In this document: positions 9,080 to 19,013 of the stretch, piece by piece
Position numbering within the stretch: position 1 is the stretch's first letter
Layout: each line of letters opens with the position of its first letter
Source: Acinetobacter haemolyticus CIP 64.3 = MTCC 9819
GTDB taxonomy: Bacteria > Pseudomonadota > Gammaproteobacteria > Pseudomonadales > Moraxellaceae
NCBI RefSeq assembly: GCF_000369065.1
Contig: NZ_KB849807.1
Location: 62,001-126,000, forward strand
DNA length: 64,000 nt
Direction of reading: 5' to 3'
Translations under genes and position numbers: made by a program
Notes under the pieces: model-generated
Databases searched by the model: none
The model's input: the letters and a program-made list of their open reading frames with translations, nothing else
Told to the model about the DNA's origin: nothing

Positions 9080-9757
9080 TTAATTCACTAATTTGTTTAA
9101 ATCGGATTCAAGTGCATGAATATGCTTATTGAGTTCAACCTTACGATTAAACTGTTTTTCAGTTCTCAACTTGGATTTCAGCTTATCAAGCTGCTTTTGC
9201 AAGCTTTCAAGTTGTTGAGATTTTTGCAATTGAAGTTCAATAGAAACCGATTCGTCATCGTTTTCTTGATCTTTACTTGATGCAATCGGCAATATCTGGG
9301 CGATGAAATGTTCATATAGATCAGCCAGTTTTAAGTAAAGGGGCAATTCAATACGATCATGATCTTCTAGCCACTCAGAAGCATAATATTGACCTATCAC
9401 AGCTTTAGTTTTGTCTACTTGATTCAAACGCTTATAGGTTGCAATAACTTTCACTTTATCTTGATAAACCACTTCAAAAATAATTGGAGTGAGAATGAGC
9501 TTATCAATGAAAGATAGAATTGACACATCTAAATCTTCAACCCGACTTTTTACTCGAAAAATCTGAATTTCCTTTAAGTCTTCCTGATCCTGCAAGTGAA
9601 TGGTCGATGATGCCAACTTATACGTCCAGCGTATATTTTCCACTTGGTCTACAAATAACTGCTCGACCTTGCTATTGGCTTTGCCCTGTTCATAAAATTT
9701 ATTTTTCGGAATTAACCGATCAACTTTTGCCTGCTGTGGAAACTTATACAAATTCAT
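9080..9757 (-). CDS. DUF4391 family protein
   Basis: A 225-residue protein. Its N-terminal half (MNLYKFPQQAKVDRLIPKNKFYEQG, VEQLFVDQVENIRWTYKLA) matches my memory of the DUF4391 family, which is repeatedly found between a SNF2-type helicase gene and mod/res genes. The C-terminal ~60 residues are a Lys/Gln/Leu-rich coiled coil. The biochemical role is not known to me. It starts 2 bases after the helicase stop codon and ends 13 bases before mod, so translational coupling is likely. A role as adaptor between helicase and modification enzyme is inference. Confidence 0.75.
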   Translation of the reverse strand: MNLYKFPQQAKVDRLIPKNKFYEQGKANSKVEQLFVDQVENIRWTYKLASSTIHLQDQEDLKEIQIFRVKSRVEDLDVSILSFIDKLILTPIIFEVVYQDKVKVIATYKRLNQVDKTKAVIGQYYASEWLEDHDRIELPLYLKLADLYEHFIAQILPIASSKDQENDDESVSIELQLQKSQQLESLQKQLDKLKSKLRTEKQFNRKVELNKHIHALESDLNKLVN

Positions 9758-9759
9758 GG

Positions 9760-12700
9760 TTAAACGTCTTCAATTACGATAAAGCTAATCAGCTCGAAGT
9801 CATTCAACCCCGAAACAACATCGACCAAGGCAGAAGTCGTTAAGCCCGAAAACAAGCTATCAATATCCTTTTCAGCTTTTACCTGCTGAATGGTATTGAC
9901 CACAATATCCAATAATTCAGAATAATGACTCATATTACGTCCATCATTGGTTTTCAGGTTAAACTTCTCATACACACTCGGTATAGGTTGATCTTTTCCT
10001 CGACATGCTTTACGTGCCACATCCAACAAGTACTTGGCTTGGGTGTAGTCATATACCACCTCACCATTTTGGTTAATATAAACCAAATAAAACGGATATA
10101 AACGGTTACTTTGACTGTTAGGCGACTCAGGGTGTCGCGCTCTTAATGTAAATATGACACCCGAGTCCAACCCCATTGCAGGCTGTGCAGGCACAACTGC
10201 ATGCAGCCCATTGGGCAATCTCACCAATTCAGGATGCTCTTCTAAATAACTGAGCAAATCCATACGAAAATCATTCAGCCCCAAATCGGTAATAGATACC
10301 CCTGTGTTGGCATCTTCTAAGTCTAAAACTTCAGTTTGAAGCTTTTGTAATTGTTCTCGACGATAGGCGATGTCATTGGATTGAGCACTCAACACGTTAT
10401 CATCACCAGTACTGGTCATGTCCACAATTACCATCCGATTTTCGACCCGCTCTCGAAGGTTAATGTAATCATCCAAGCTAATGTCAGGCCAGTAGTTGAC
10501 GAGTTGAATCACGTTGTTTTTAGACCCAATCCGATCTACACGCCCAAAGCGCTGTATGATGCGTACAGGATTCCAGTGAATATCAAAATTTATCAAATAG
10601 TCACAGTCTTGTAAGTTTTGCCCTTCAGAAATACAGTCTGTCGCAATCAGTACATCTATCTCTCTAGGCTCTTCAGGGAATATGTCCGTCTTTTGTTTAG
10701 ACTGTGGTGAAAATAAAGTGAGCAAGCCTTGCATGTCATAGCTTTGACGGCTGCCCACTCGGGTTTTGATCGTGGACGTATTATCACTACCAATAATTTT
10801 GGCACTGTGCAGACCATAGGTTTCTAGCAAAATCGGAGCAATATGCTCATAGATATAATTTGCTGTATCCGCAAAGGCAGTAAATATGATGACTTTACGG
10901 TTATTGGCATTAATTGGGTTCTGAATTTTCTCAACAACATGCGCTTTAAGATGTTGTAGTTTGGCATCCTTTTCAGCGTTAATTGGCTGAATCATTCGCA
11001 GTAAACCAAGAATAATGTGGTAGTCACCGTCTAGATCCGTTTTCCAGCTCAACAGATCCATATCAGCCAAATGAATTTTGAGCTTATTTCCGATTAGATC
11101 TTCGGTATTGAGTAACTCACCATTCTCATCCTCATCATAGCCAAAGTCTGGTGAAATACTGACCTCATCATCTGCCTGACGAGCTTCAAAGTCCGCAATT
11201 TTAGCGAGTACATTTTCAATATTTTTCTTTAAAACGTTCAATGTCAGCCTAAACGCATGGACAGAACTTTCTAGGCGTTTCAGCAAGTTGACCGTCATCA
11301 AGGCCTGTAAACTTTTTTCACGGTCTACCTGTCTTAATTTACCTTTGCCTTCTACACGAGTATCAAAAATTTCTTCATACTTTTTTAAAGCACTTGGAAA
11401 GATATAACTGACTGGTGCATAAACTGACATCTTGATTAAAGACAGATCTGCATAAATTTGATTCAGAGAAACACTATCCTGATCGGTTGATAATGCACAA
11501 CGGAATGAAATCGGCTTGAGTCGTTGAGGGAACTGTCCAATATCTTTGGTGTCATAGAAAGTTTGAATGTGTTTTCTTGAACGCGCAATCGTCACACTAT
11601 CTAACAGCTTAAAGAAATCGAAATCTAGAAGGTTCAGAATCGCTTGAGTTGTCCGTTGGGCAGGATCTAGTTTTGCCCAGGCATTAAAGCTGGCCTGTGC
11701 TCTACGGAATATGGTTTCGATATCACGTTCAGTATCGAGCTTATTTTCCAATAACGCTGCATTCCCTTCATAAGCAAGGGCGAGCTGATTCTTAAGGTCA
11801 GTAAAGTGATTATTTACTGGCGTAGCAGATAACATTAACACTTTAGTTTTCACACCCTGACGAATCACTTGATTCATTAAGCGGTCATAACGTGTTTCTC
11901 GATCCTTAAATGTGCCACGGTTACGGAAGTTATGCGATTCATCAATCACAACTAAGTCATAGTTGCCCCAATTGATTTTCGCCAAGTCTATGCCTAGGGT
12001 TTCACCACCTTTGCGAGAAAGATCGGTGTGATACAACACATCGTAGCTAAAACGGTCTTTGGCAAAAATGTTCGTGACTAGATTGGCGTTATAATTCGTC
12101 CAGTTCGCTCCCAATTTCTTAGGGCATAAAACCAGAACACTCTTGTTTCGTAATTCGTAGTATTTGATCACTGCCAATGCAGTGAAGGTCTTACCTAAAC
12201 CCACACTATCCGCCAAGATACAGCCATTATAGGTTTCAAGTTTATTGATAATGCCTACGGCTGCATCTTTTTGGAAATTGAACAGCTTATTCCATACTAA
12301 GGTATCTTGATAACCTGTCAGGTCATTCGGCATCACATCTGCATTGATATCTTCTAAAAAATCTTTGAAGATATTGTAAAGCATTAAGAAGTAAATACGT
12401 TCAGGTGGATTTTCCTGATAGACAGACTCAATGTGTCGAATAATTTCACTGGTGACATCTTCAACTTTTGAGGGGTCATTCCAAATTTGATTGAATAGCT
12501 GAATATAGGTTTGCACCATCGGCTGCTCATCAAAGCAGTTCACCATATTGGAAATCGCATTGCCTTTTTCAAAACCGAGTCCCATCGGGGTAAACCCTTG
12601 AATAGGCATATAGGTTAAAGACTGCTCAGGTTTTTGGATGCTGATAAATTCCTGCATCGGCGCATTGCTATTATTTGACTTAAATTTTGCTTTTCGTCGT

Positions 12701-13035
12701 ATCCAATCTGCACATTCTTTAGCAATTGCTTTTTGTGATAACTGATTTTTTAAGTGAATTTCAAATTCTGTCCCGTACAGACTGCTTTCACGATCTTGTT
12801 TAGGAATGACAAATTCACGTTTTTCCTTTTTTAGCTTATCTGTGACGTTATCAGCGACAAAGGTTGGTGACGTAAAAACAAATTGCAGTTCTTCGATCTT
12901 TTCTAATTCTTTTTTTAAAGCAGCGTAAGCATAGATGGAGAAATAGGAAGCAGCGATCTTTAATCTGGACTTACTACTGAGATTTCCCCCAATATCTGAA
13001 CCTAATGTGCTGTTGATATTATCAATGAGTTTCAT
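9760..13035 (-). CDS. SNF2-family helicase with PLD-like N-terminal domain
   Basis: A 1091-residue superfamily 2 ATPase. Motif I (ADSVGLGKTFTALAVIKYY, near residue 275), motif II (VVIDESHNFRNR, near 360), motif III (LMLSATPVNNH) and motif VI (QRFGRVDRIGSKN, near 825) are all present. This is the architecture of SNF2/HepA-like translocases. The first ~170 residues look like the phospholipase-D-like domain that precedes such helicases, but the HxK signature is not visible where expected, so that domain may be catalytically dead. It sits in the same transcription unit as mod and res, 2 bases before the DUF4391 gene. A DNA-translocating accessory role in defense is likely by association. Confidence 0.88.
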   Translation of the reverse strand: MKLIDNINSTLGSDIGGNLSSKSRLKIAASYFSIYAYAALKKELEKIEELQFVFTSPTFVADNVTDKLKKEKREFVIPKQDRESSLYGTEFEIHLKNQLSQKAIAKECADWIRRKAKFKSNNSNAPMQEFISIQKPEQSLTYMPIQGFTPMGLGFEKGNAISNMVNCFDEQPMVQTYIQLFNQIWNDPSKVEDVTSEIIRHIESVYQENPPERIYFLMLYNIFKDFLEDINADVMPNDLTGYQDTLVWNKLFNFQKDAAVGIINKLETYNGCILADSVGLGKTFTALAVIKYYELRNKSVLVLCPKKLGANWTNYNANLVTNIFAKDRFSYDVLYHTDLSRKGGETLGIDLAKINWGNYDLVVIDESHNFRNRGTFKDRETRYDRLMNQVIRQGVKTKVLMLSATPVNNHFTDLKNQLALAYEGNAALLENKLDTERDIETIFRRAQASFNAWAKLDPAQRTTQAILNLLDFDFFKLLDSVTIARSRKHIQTFYDTKDIGQFPQRLKPISFRCALSTDQDSVSLNQIYADLSLIKMSVYAPVSYIFPSALKKYEEIFDTRVEGKGKLRQVDREKSLQALMTVNLLKRLESSVHAFRLTLNVLKKNIENVLAKIADFEARQADDEVSISPDFGYDEDENGELLNTEDLIGNKLKIHLADMDLLSWKTDLDGDYHIILGLLRMIQPINAEKDAKLQHLKAHVVEKIQNPINANNRKVIIFTAFADTANYIYEHIAPILLETYGLHSAKIIGSDNTSTIKTRVGSRQSYDMQGLLTLFSPQSKQKTDIFPEEPREIDVLIATDCISEGQNLQDCDYLINFDIHWNPVRIIQRFGRVDRIGSKNNVIQLVNYWPDISLDDYINLRERVENRMVIVDMTSTGDDNVLSAQSNDIAYRREQLQKLQTEVLDLEDANTGVSITDLGLNDFRMDLLSYLEEHPELVRLPNGLHAVVPAQPAMGLDSGVIFTLRARHPESPNSQSNRLYPFYLVYINQNGEVVYDYTQAKYLLDVARKACRGKDQPIPSVYEKFNLKTNDGRNMSHYSELLDIVVNTIQQVKAEKDIDSLFSGLTTSALVDVVSGLNDFELISFIVIEDV

Positions 13036-13090
13036 TTGTCAAATGCAGTAATTAAGACAATATGATAATAGCTGATATTTTTCTTATTAA

Positions 13091-14170
13091 TTAAATTATC
13101 ACTTTGTTCTCACAACGAATTTCTATAAGTTTAGAGACTAGTTTTTTTTCACTACCATCCAACCAAACCAAATACTCATTCTCAACTGCCTGTCTGTATG
13201 CCCAATCAGCTACCCGATGCGAACGCTGAATATCGGTTAAAAAACCCAATTGAGAAATCTCTTGTGTGATCAGCTGATCATGTAAATGATTCCGTTCCAG
13301 CCATTGATTCAAGAACTCTTCCGAGGCCAGATAGTTACTTTTCTGAGAGTTACATTTGTCATCTGCCAGGACAAAGTTATGCCCCGTATCTGCTGGGTAA
13401 AGTGACCACGGTATAAAGTGATCTACTGCGTATTTATTGTTTTTAAGACTCTTGCCACAGTAGAAACACTGACATTCTTGTAGGTCAATGAGAAAGTTTG
13501 CGACTTGCCCCAATTGACTACGACTAGGAGCAAACATAAATTCATCCAAATCAGGTAGCCCATCCAAGACAACAAGGTTTTGTTTATTCAGTCGAACAAA
13601 GTCAATCCAACGTTTCTGGCACAGCTCTTCAATAATTTCACTGAACTGCCTCAAGCAATACATCACTTTTGGCAATAATTGCAGCGATTCCTTAGAGTCA
13701 TTCAAGTGGTAGAGAAATTCAAAAGTTTGCCCATTCAGATTTTGCAAGTAGACTACAGGCATTCTTTTTACTGTATCAGCCACTGATTTTCTCAGTTTTA
13801 ACCAAAAAGTTGCATCCCTTCTTGCAGCGGCGATTGTTTTATATTGCTGCTGTGCTATTTGGATTTCACTGATGATCTTTGCTTGCTTACCTGTACTTTG
13901 TTGAATGGTAAAAGGTTCGTACTGGTTAAACTGAAACGGCAGTGACTGTTTCCAGTACAGGTCAATAAACTTTTCAGCAATATCCTGATATTCCAAATGC
14001 AAGGCAGCACCGGTATCTTGACCCTGTTCAATCGCCAGACGTGTGATACTTATCAGTAAGGCAAACTTATATGTCGAAGTAAACGTCCCTGACTGCAAAA
14101 TCTGCTGAATATGCTTTAAGAATTTCAACTGTTCTTGAGGGGTTGGTATTTCGGCTATACTGAATAACAT
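13091..14170 (-). CDS. HNH endonuclease domain protein
   Basis: A 359-residue protein with a C-terminal HNH nuclease: C-F-Y-C-G-K zinc pair near residue 243, then AVDHFIPWSLYPADTGHNF carrying the catalytic His, and D-D-K-C-N-S-Q-K-S. The N-terminal ~235 residues are mostly helical with no motif I can name. The gene follows the methyltransferase gene by 2 bases and precedes the helicase by 55, so it belongs to the same operon. A diverged partial copy lies at 1844-2165. HNH domains cut or nick DNA; a role as an extra nuclease of the defense cassette is inference from context. Confidence 0.85.
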   Translation of the reverse strand: MLFSIAEIPTPQEQLKFLKHIQQILQSGTFTSTYKFALLISITRLAIEQGQDTGAALHLEYQDIAEKFIDLYWKQSLPFQFNQYEPFTIQQSTGKQAKIISEIQIAQQQYKTIAAARRDATFWLKLRKSVADTVKRMPVVYLQNLNGQTFEFLYHLNDSKESLQLLPKVMYCLRQFSEIIEELCQKRWIDFVRLNKQNLVVLDGLPDLDEFMFAPSRSQLGQVANFLIDLQECQCFYCGKSLKNNKYAVDHFIPWSLYPADTGHNFVLADDKCNSQKSNYLASEEFLNQWLERNHLHDQLITQEISQLGFLTDIQRSHRVADWAYRQAVENEYLVWLDGSEKKLVSKLIEIRCENKVII

Positions 14171-14172
14171 AT

Positions 14173-14763
14173 CTAAGCCTGCACTTTTCTAATCAGAATA
14201 TTAAGCCACTCTTCTGTACGGTCTGGACGTTTATCTACAGTAATCCATTGCTGTAACAGTAAAGCCTGATCTATTTGTTTGAGTAAGTCGTAAGCTTGCT
14301 GCTCATTCAAGTCAGTAAAGCTGCGCCCTTCTTTCTCACGGTCTCTATCGCCATATTTAAAAGACATATAACACACACCATTTGGCTTTAATGCTTTAAA
14401 TATGCACCCCAGTACTTCAGTCAGGCGATCTCTTTCACAGTGCAAAAGAGAAGCACAAGCCCAAATCCCATCATACTTAGCTAGTTCATTCAGCTCATAA
14501 AAACTTTGCTGACGTACCTCGATGCCTGTCAGCTGTCTCGCCTTTTCAACCAGCTCGGCAGAATAATCAATTGCCTCAACTTGATAGCCTTTTTTCTTAA
14601 ATGCCAGAGTGTCACGCCCAGAGCCACAGCCCAAATCTAGGATCAATGCCTGTTCCGGCAAATATCTTAGAAATGGTGTGTAAAGACTTTCCATCTCAAC
14701 CTGATAGGTATTTTCAAAAAATGCTTGAGCATGTTGATTGTAATAATTTGATGTTTGATTCAT
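14173..14763 (-). CDS. Class I SAM-dependent methyltransferase
   Basis: A 196-residue Rossmann methyltransferase, the promoter-proximal gene of the seven-gene minus-strand cassette. SAM motif I is LILDLGCGSGRDTLAF near residue 40, followed by an acidic residue at the end of strand 2 (VEAIDYS). It has the compact length of TehB/UbiE-like small-molecule methyltransferases. No NPPY/DPPY motif is present, so it is unlikely to be an adenine-DNA methylase. The substrate is unknown. It is closely coupled (2-base gap) to the HNH gene. Confidence 0.85.
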   Translation of the reverse strand: MNQTSNYYNQHAQAFFENTYQVEMESLYTPFLRYLPEQALILDLGCGSGRDTLAFKKKGYQVEAIDYSAELVEKARQLTGIEVRQQSFYELNELAKYDGIWACASLLHCERDRLTEVLGCIFKALKPNGVCYMSFKYGDRDREKEGRSFTDLNEQQAYDLLKQIDQALLLQQWITVDKRPDRTEEWLNILIRKVQA

Positions 14764-14914
14764 TGTCTAAAAGCCAATATCTTATGTTAAAGAACATACT
14801 GATATTTCACTAGATAAGTCAAATGATCAGTCCTATGAATGAATCAAACTCTTATTTCACTGTATCCGGACAACTGAGATAGAAACCAAACTGGTTCTTG
14901 TAAATGGAAAAAAT

Positions 14915-15244
14915 ATGGGCTTCAGATTTCGCAAGAGTATTAAAATATTACCTGGATTAAAAATCAATCTGACGCATAAAGGCATCAGCAGTGCAAGCAT
15001 TGGCACACCTGGTGCTTCTTTAAATATTAGCAAAAAAGGCACCCGAACCAGCGTTGGTATTCCAGGCACAGGCCTATCCTATTCCAAGCACCAACCCTAT
15101 AAGAACAGAACTGGCAACCAAGACAATCCTGCTCAGGAACAACAACCACTCTATACATCACATACTGAGAAACCTAAATCGAATGTCTGGATTTGGGTAA
15201 TTTTTGGATTATTTTGTTTTATTGTCGGGGCAATTATTTTTTGA
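14915..15244 (+). CDS. DUF4236 domain protein with C-terminal membrane anchor
   Basis: A 109-residue protein. The N-terminal ~55 residues (MGFRFRKSIKILPGLKINL, then S-x-G-x-P-G repeats ending GIPGTGLSYSK) are the DUF4236 signature. After a polar linker the last ~20 residues (VWIWVIFGLFCFIVGAIIF) form one membrane segment. The family is common on islands and phage-like DNA, without a settled function that I know of. It is read away from the restriction cassette, with a 151-bp divergent promoter region. Confidence 0.75.
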   Translation: MGFRFRKSIKILPGLKINLTHKGISSASIGTPGASLNISKKGTRTSVGIPGTGLSYSKHQPYKNRTGNQDNPAQEQQPLYTSHTEKPKSNVWIWVIFGLFCFIVGAIIF

Positions 15245-15343
15245 ATTTAGCCATTCTTTGTACCCCATAATATCCACTGCTAGGCAAAATTTAATTCATT
15301 CATTACTATGGACGGATGTTAAATACAATAAAGGCTGCCGCTG

Positions 15344-15658
15344 ATGTCTGATAATGACAGTACTCTGGATTATGATGAAAATGATTTAATCGATTCTCCC
15401 TTGTCTCAAATTTTACAAGAGGATAATGAGCAAATTGAAGTTCTAATTTATCGATTACCCGATAGTGACTGGACACTGGAAGTGGTAAACCAAAATGGTA
15501 CTTCTACGGTATGGGATGAAACATTCCCGTCAGATCAGGAAGCTCTATCTGTCGCTTTAGATGGAATTAAAGCCGCAGGCGGTATTCAGGCCTTTTCCGA
15601 ACTCAGTGACCTCGAAGCAAAGAAAAATATTTTTCCTGAATCGCTTACTCGCCATTAA
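15344..15658 (+). CDS. Small acidic protein, unknown
   Basis: A 104-residue acidic protein that I do not recognise. The N-terminal third is dominated by Asp and Glu (SDNDSTLDYDENDLID). The rest reads like a small alpha/beta fold ending in a helix (EALSVALDGIKAAGGIQAFSEL). No metal-binding or catalytic motif is visible. It lies 99 bases after the DUF4236 gene on the same strand. The strong negative charge is compatible with a DNA-mimic or inhibitor, but nothing more than charge supports that. Confidence 0.5.
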   Translation: MSDNDSTLDYDENDLIDSPLSQILQEDNEQIEVLIYRLPDSDWTLEVVNQNGTSTVWDETFPSDQEALSVALDGIKAAGGIQAFSELSDLEAKKNIFPESLTRH

Positions 15659-15726
15659 AAATGAAGTTGCTGGCTTGGATCTGAGTCAGTATTTTTTGGA
15701 TTCTTAGAACCTGTCGCGTGATAGGT

Positions 15727-15990
15727 TCACTTCAACCCAAACCCATCTAGGGTTGAAGGGTCAAAATTTTCATCAAACATAAACTCATCTGCTCGCTCTT
15801 TTCTTAATGTCGCCAAGGCATAAAAGAAACATTTCTCACATAACTGCAATTCATATCTTTCCCCGTCATGCTTGGAACCATAGTCCCAATGCGCCGATAA
15901 AGTTCCAAACTCCAGTTGCGTTGATTGATTACATACATCACATAAAACATCAGTAATGACTTTTACCTGTTTCAGTTCTTTGATCTCCAT
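15727..15990 (-). CDS. Small protein with paired Cys-x2-Cys motifs
   Basis: An 87-residue protein starting at MEIKELKQV, with AAGGA about nine bases upstream. A longer frame to 16086 exists, but its extra N-terminus is hydrophobic and has no ribosome-binding site. Two Cys-x2-Cys pairs (CDVC near residue 17, CEKC near 51) suggest one zinc site. The C-terminus (RADEFMFDENFDPSTLDGFGLK) is acidic. I do not recognise the family. It is convergent with the acidic-protein gene and divergent from the recombinase module. Confidence 0.55.
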   Translation of the reverse strand: MEIKELKQVKVITDVLCDVCNQSTQLEFGTLSAHWDYGSKHDGERYELQLCEKCFFYALATLRKERADEFMFDENFDPSTLDGFGLK

Positions 15991-16159
15991 ATGCAATTCC
16001 TTGTAAATCCAACTTAAATATTCTACATATTTACTAAAAACATAATTCAATAGGGTTTTAATTACCGCTAAAAAGATTAAAAACACTATATATAGTGAAA
16101 TTTACAATTTAATAACACAATATAGGGTGTGCAACCCTTGACTCCCCTATAAAAAATAC

Positions 16160-16792
16160 GTGAATATTATAGCTTATTTTTCAGCCACTTGGCATAGATA
16201 TGGGGAGACATCAACATATGTCTATAAAAAAAAAGCTATTGAAAGTCATCGTGTATCTTCAAAAAACTTACAATTAATGTGTTATCCAAAATGTATGCAT
16301 GCCTACCAAATCTGGATTGCTCTATTTTTTCAGCTTAATGAGAAACAGCAAAACTATCACTTGAATTTAACTTTTAAGCAGAATATCGAAATCCCTCTTC
16401 TGACAACAGACAAAGCTGATCACTATTTTTTTAGTAGTCATTTCAGCTGGATCTATGCTTATTTTTACAATAAGTATAAAACTGAATTTACGTTTAGAGC
16501 TTCTGAAAAAAATAATTCCTACGAATTCACCATCATGGCTTTAAGCGAAGTCAAGGCCTTACTATGTTCCGGATTACATCACTCAATTCATGGCTTAGAT
16601 ATCATCGCACATTGGCTAAATGAACAATACTTAGCCGCACATCTTCAGGAAGTTTTCGGTCAGGAAGTTCTAACTATCAATCATCTACGAGAATTATCAG
16701 GACTGTCTAAATCCAAAAGTCCAGTAAGTTCTATTTCAAATTATGCTGGTCCACTTTCATTGGAAAAAATTCTGGCTGGAATATCATCATGA
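16160..16792 (+). CDS. First gene of recombinase module, unknown function
   Basis: A 210-residue protein without a motif I recognise. It is rich in aromatic residues in the middle (YFFSSHFSWIYAYFYNKY) and contains a basic C-terminal segment that may be helix-turn-helix-like (INHLRELSGLSKSKSPVSSI). It does not show the R...HxxR...H...Y set of tyrosine recombinases. Its TGA overlaps the ATG of the next gene as ATGA at 16789-16792, so it is translationally coupled to the two recombinase-like genes downstream. An accessory DNA-binding role in the same recombination reaction is inferred from that coupling. Confidence 0.6.
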   Translation: MNIIAYFSATWHRYGETSTYVYKKKAIESHRVSSKNLQLMCYPKCMHAYQIWIALFFQLNEKQQNYHLNLTFKQNIEIPLLTTDKADHYFFSSHFSWIYAYFYNKYKTEFTFRASEKNNSYEFTIMALSEVKALLCSGLHHSIHGLDIIAHWLNEQYLAAHLQEVFGQEVLTINHLRELSGLSKSKSPVSSISNYAGPLSLEKILAGISS

Positions 16793-19013
16793 ACGGATAT
16801 AGTTACTTAGAAGATACTCAAGAATTAAAGCTTGAGCCGTTTCGAGAATTCTATCAAACACTAGCAGAAGCAAAGCTAGAAAGTTTTCAAAATTCAATCA
16901 AACACTAGCAGAAGCAAAGCTAGAAAGTTTTCAAAATTCAATCAAACTCAATGACTTCATTAAACCTACTGAAATCGTTGAAATCAAAAATATTATAAAT
17001 CAACAACTTGCAGACAAATCAATCAGTGAATATCCTTTGGTTCATTACCTTGTTGCAGTGATCAACACCCCTTCAGCCTATCAAGCTAATGCACTGAAAT
17101 GGGCCATTTTCAATACTCAATGTATTGAATCGCTTGATAGCCAAGAACATGCCTCCACTGTAGCTAATCTTTGTATGCGTTTTCGTTTAGCCAGCACAAA
17201 GCGGGAATACCATTGGCTTTATAGCTTCTTACCAGCTCTTCCTATGGATTTGGAGGATCTGCTTGAGTTTTTAAATGAAACTGAAGTAGAGAATAAAGAT
17301 TTACTTGAACGTTCTACTCCAAAATTAACAGCAAAACAAATTGGCCAGCTGTCAAATCTACGTGTTATCTATCAATATGTCTTTACTCAGTCTGAACGTT
17401 TAAAACGAAATCGCCAAAGCAGTTCAGGTGCCAAAGAAGCTCCTCAAACTGATGTTCAAAAGATATCAAGAATATCTCTCGATGATGAACAAACGTATCA
17501 GACTCATTTTGAACGCGGTATAGCAAAACAACCACGTGAGGATAAAACTATAGAAAAAGTTGAAGACCATAATTTTGAATTCAATTCACTAGAGCAATGT
17601 TCTATTACAGCTCAGATCAATAATCTCAAAAACAAAATTCTGCATCAAAACAAGAATGAATTAATGAGCAAGGCAAATCCTCATGTCTTCGATTTGCCTA
17701 CTGCACAGTACATTATGCAAATTTTATTAGAACAGGCAGAAAACTCTCCAATTCATGCATTGCTTTTATTTTCAGTACTTAGTTTGACGCATTATGAAGA
17801 GCTACTAGTATTCCGAACACGTTTCTTACTAAGCTCAAAAAGTAAAGAAATCCGCTTTAATCATGAAAACTGTTTTTTTCGTCAAAGTATTGATAGCTCT
17901 AAATTTAAAGATACATTTTTAAAAGAATACATGCTCAATATCGGCAATTCTTTTACCATCCCCTTACCCAAAGTTTATTTGATGCAGATACTTCAGCTAA
18001 AAAAGTGGGATAAAGCCGATATTGCTTCAGAGGTACAAGAATATCTACGTAGAATCAGCAATGAGCTTACTTTTCCTTTAACAGCGCAAAATCTTCCGCG
18101 TTTAATCAGTGATATTACGCTGAATGAACTTGGATATGAGTTAGAAAGCAAACTATTGGCAGGAGAAAACGTTAATAACTACACGCCATGCCATTATTTT
18201 TCAACAAAAATTATTGATATCTTAGATATTTATATTCAAACACTTGATCTGGTTGGTCCTCAGCTTGACACTGGATATATTGAGGAATTTAAATCCCCTA
18301 TTACGTTTGGCAGTCAGCAAGTACCGGATCTCCCATTCGTCCAGTCTTTTTTTTACCAGCTTGACCACCAAGTTCGGAATAATCCCAATCCCTTTCAGAC
18401 TTTAAATCATTATTCAATCTGGCTTTGGCATATTTGTATGCTGACAACTTCAGCACGGCCGAGTGAGTCCTTCCCACCCAATCTAGATTATATTGACCTT
18501 GACAACCAATTGATGGCTGTTGCAGATAAAGAGCAGCGTTATTCGGGCACCATTGGACGCTATTTACCTTTTAATAATTTTCTCCGTGATGAAATACAGC
18601 ATTACCTAAAGTATTTGAAACATTTTCTGCACCTCACTAAAGCCTATCTGTCGCAAGAACAAGTACAAGCAATCCAAGAGGTCTTGGATGGTGAACATCT
18701 CTTGCTCTTATTTTACAATTCGAAAGGATATGTCCGAAATCTGGAACTTTCTGATATTCAAAAATACTGTACTGAAATAGCATTACAGCGCAATTGGACC
18801 CGCCACTTCGCTCGCTATTTTTTTGCCCAATACTGCAATGAAGATCTAATAAAAGGCATCTTTGGTCATGACGAAGCTATGCAGGAACTGTTTGACCGCT
18901 ATTCAGGTTTTGAGACAACAGATTACGATCAAATTAGAGCAGCACAAGACAAGCTGGTCGGACTCTTAAAGCTTAAAAGTATGTCTACATTTAACGGGTT
19001 CCTGATTGAATGA
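16789..19013 (+). pseudogene. Second gene of recombinase module, tyrosine-recombinase-like, frameshifted
   Basis: The frame begins at the ATG of the ATGA overlap (16789) and hits TAG after ~38 codons, because a 44-bp tandem duplication at 16853-16940 shifts the frame. Removing one unit restores one frame to 19013 (about 726 residues); the downstream part is open from 17037 (658 residues). The C-terminal region has TTSARPSES (Arg box), NWTRHFARYFF (HxxR) and FGHD...DRYSGF (His and candidate Tyr), consistent with a diverged tyrosine recombinase. It ends in an ATGA overlap with the third gene. Whether an internal start rescues a shorter protein is unknown. Confidence 0.75.
16853..16947 (+). repeat. 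44-bp tandem duplication with 7-bp flanking microhomology
   Basis: Two identical 44-bp units (16853-16896 and 16897-16940) beginning ATCAAACACTAGCAGAAG are followed by a third copy of only the first 7 bases (ATCAAAC). The 7-bp direct repeat at both ends of the unit is what replication slippage or microhomology recombination leaves. Because 44 is not a multiple of three, the duplication breaks the second recombinase gene. Confidence 0.95.

Noticed and set aside
3041..14763. DISARM or BREX system
   Set aside because: No DrmA/DrmB (DUF1998), PglX, PglZ or BrxC-like proteins are present; Mod and Res are clear type III subunits.
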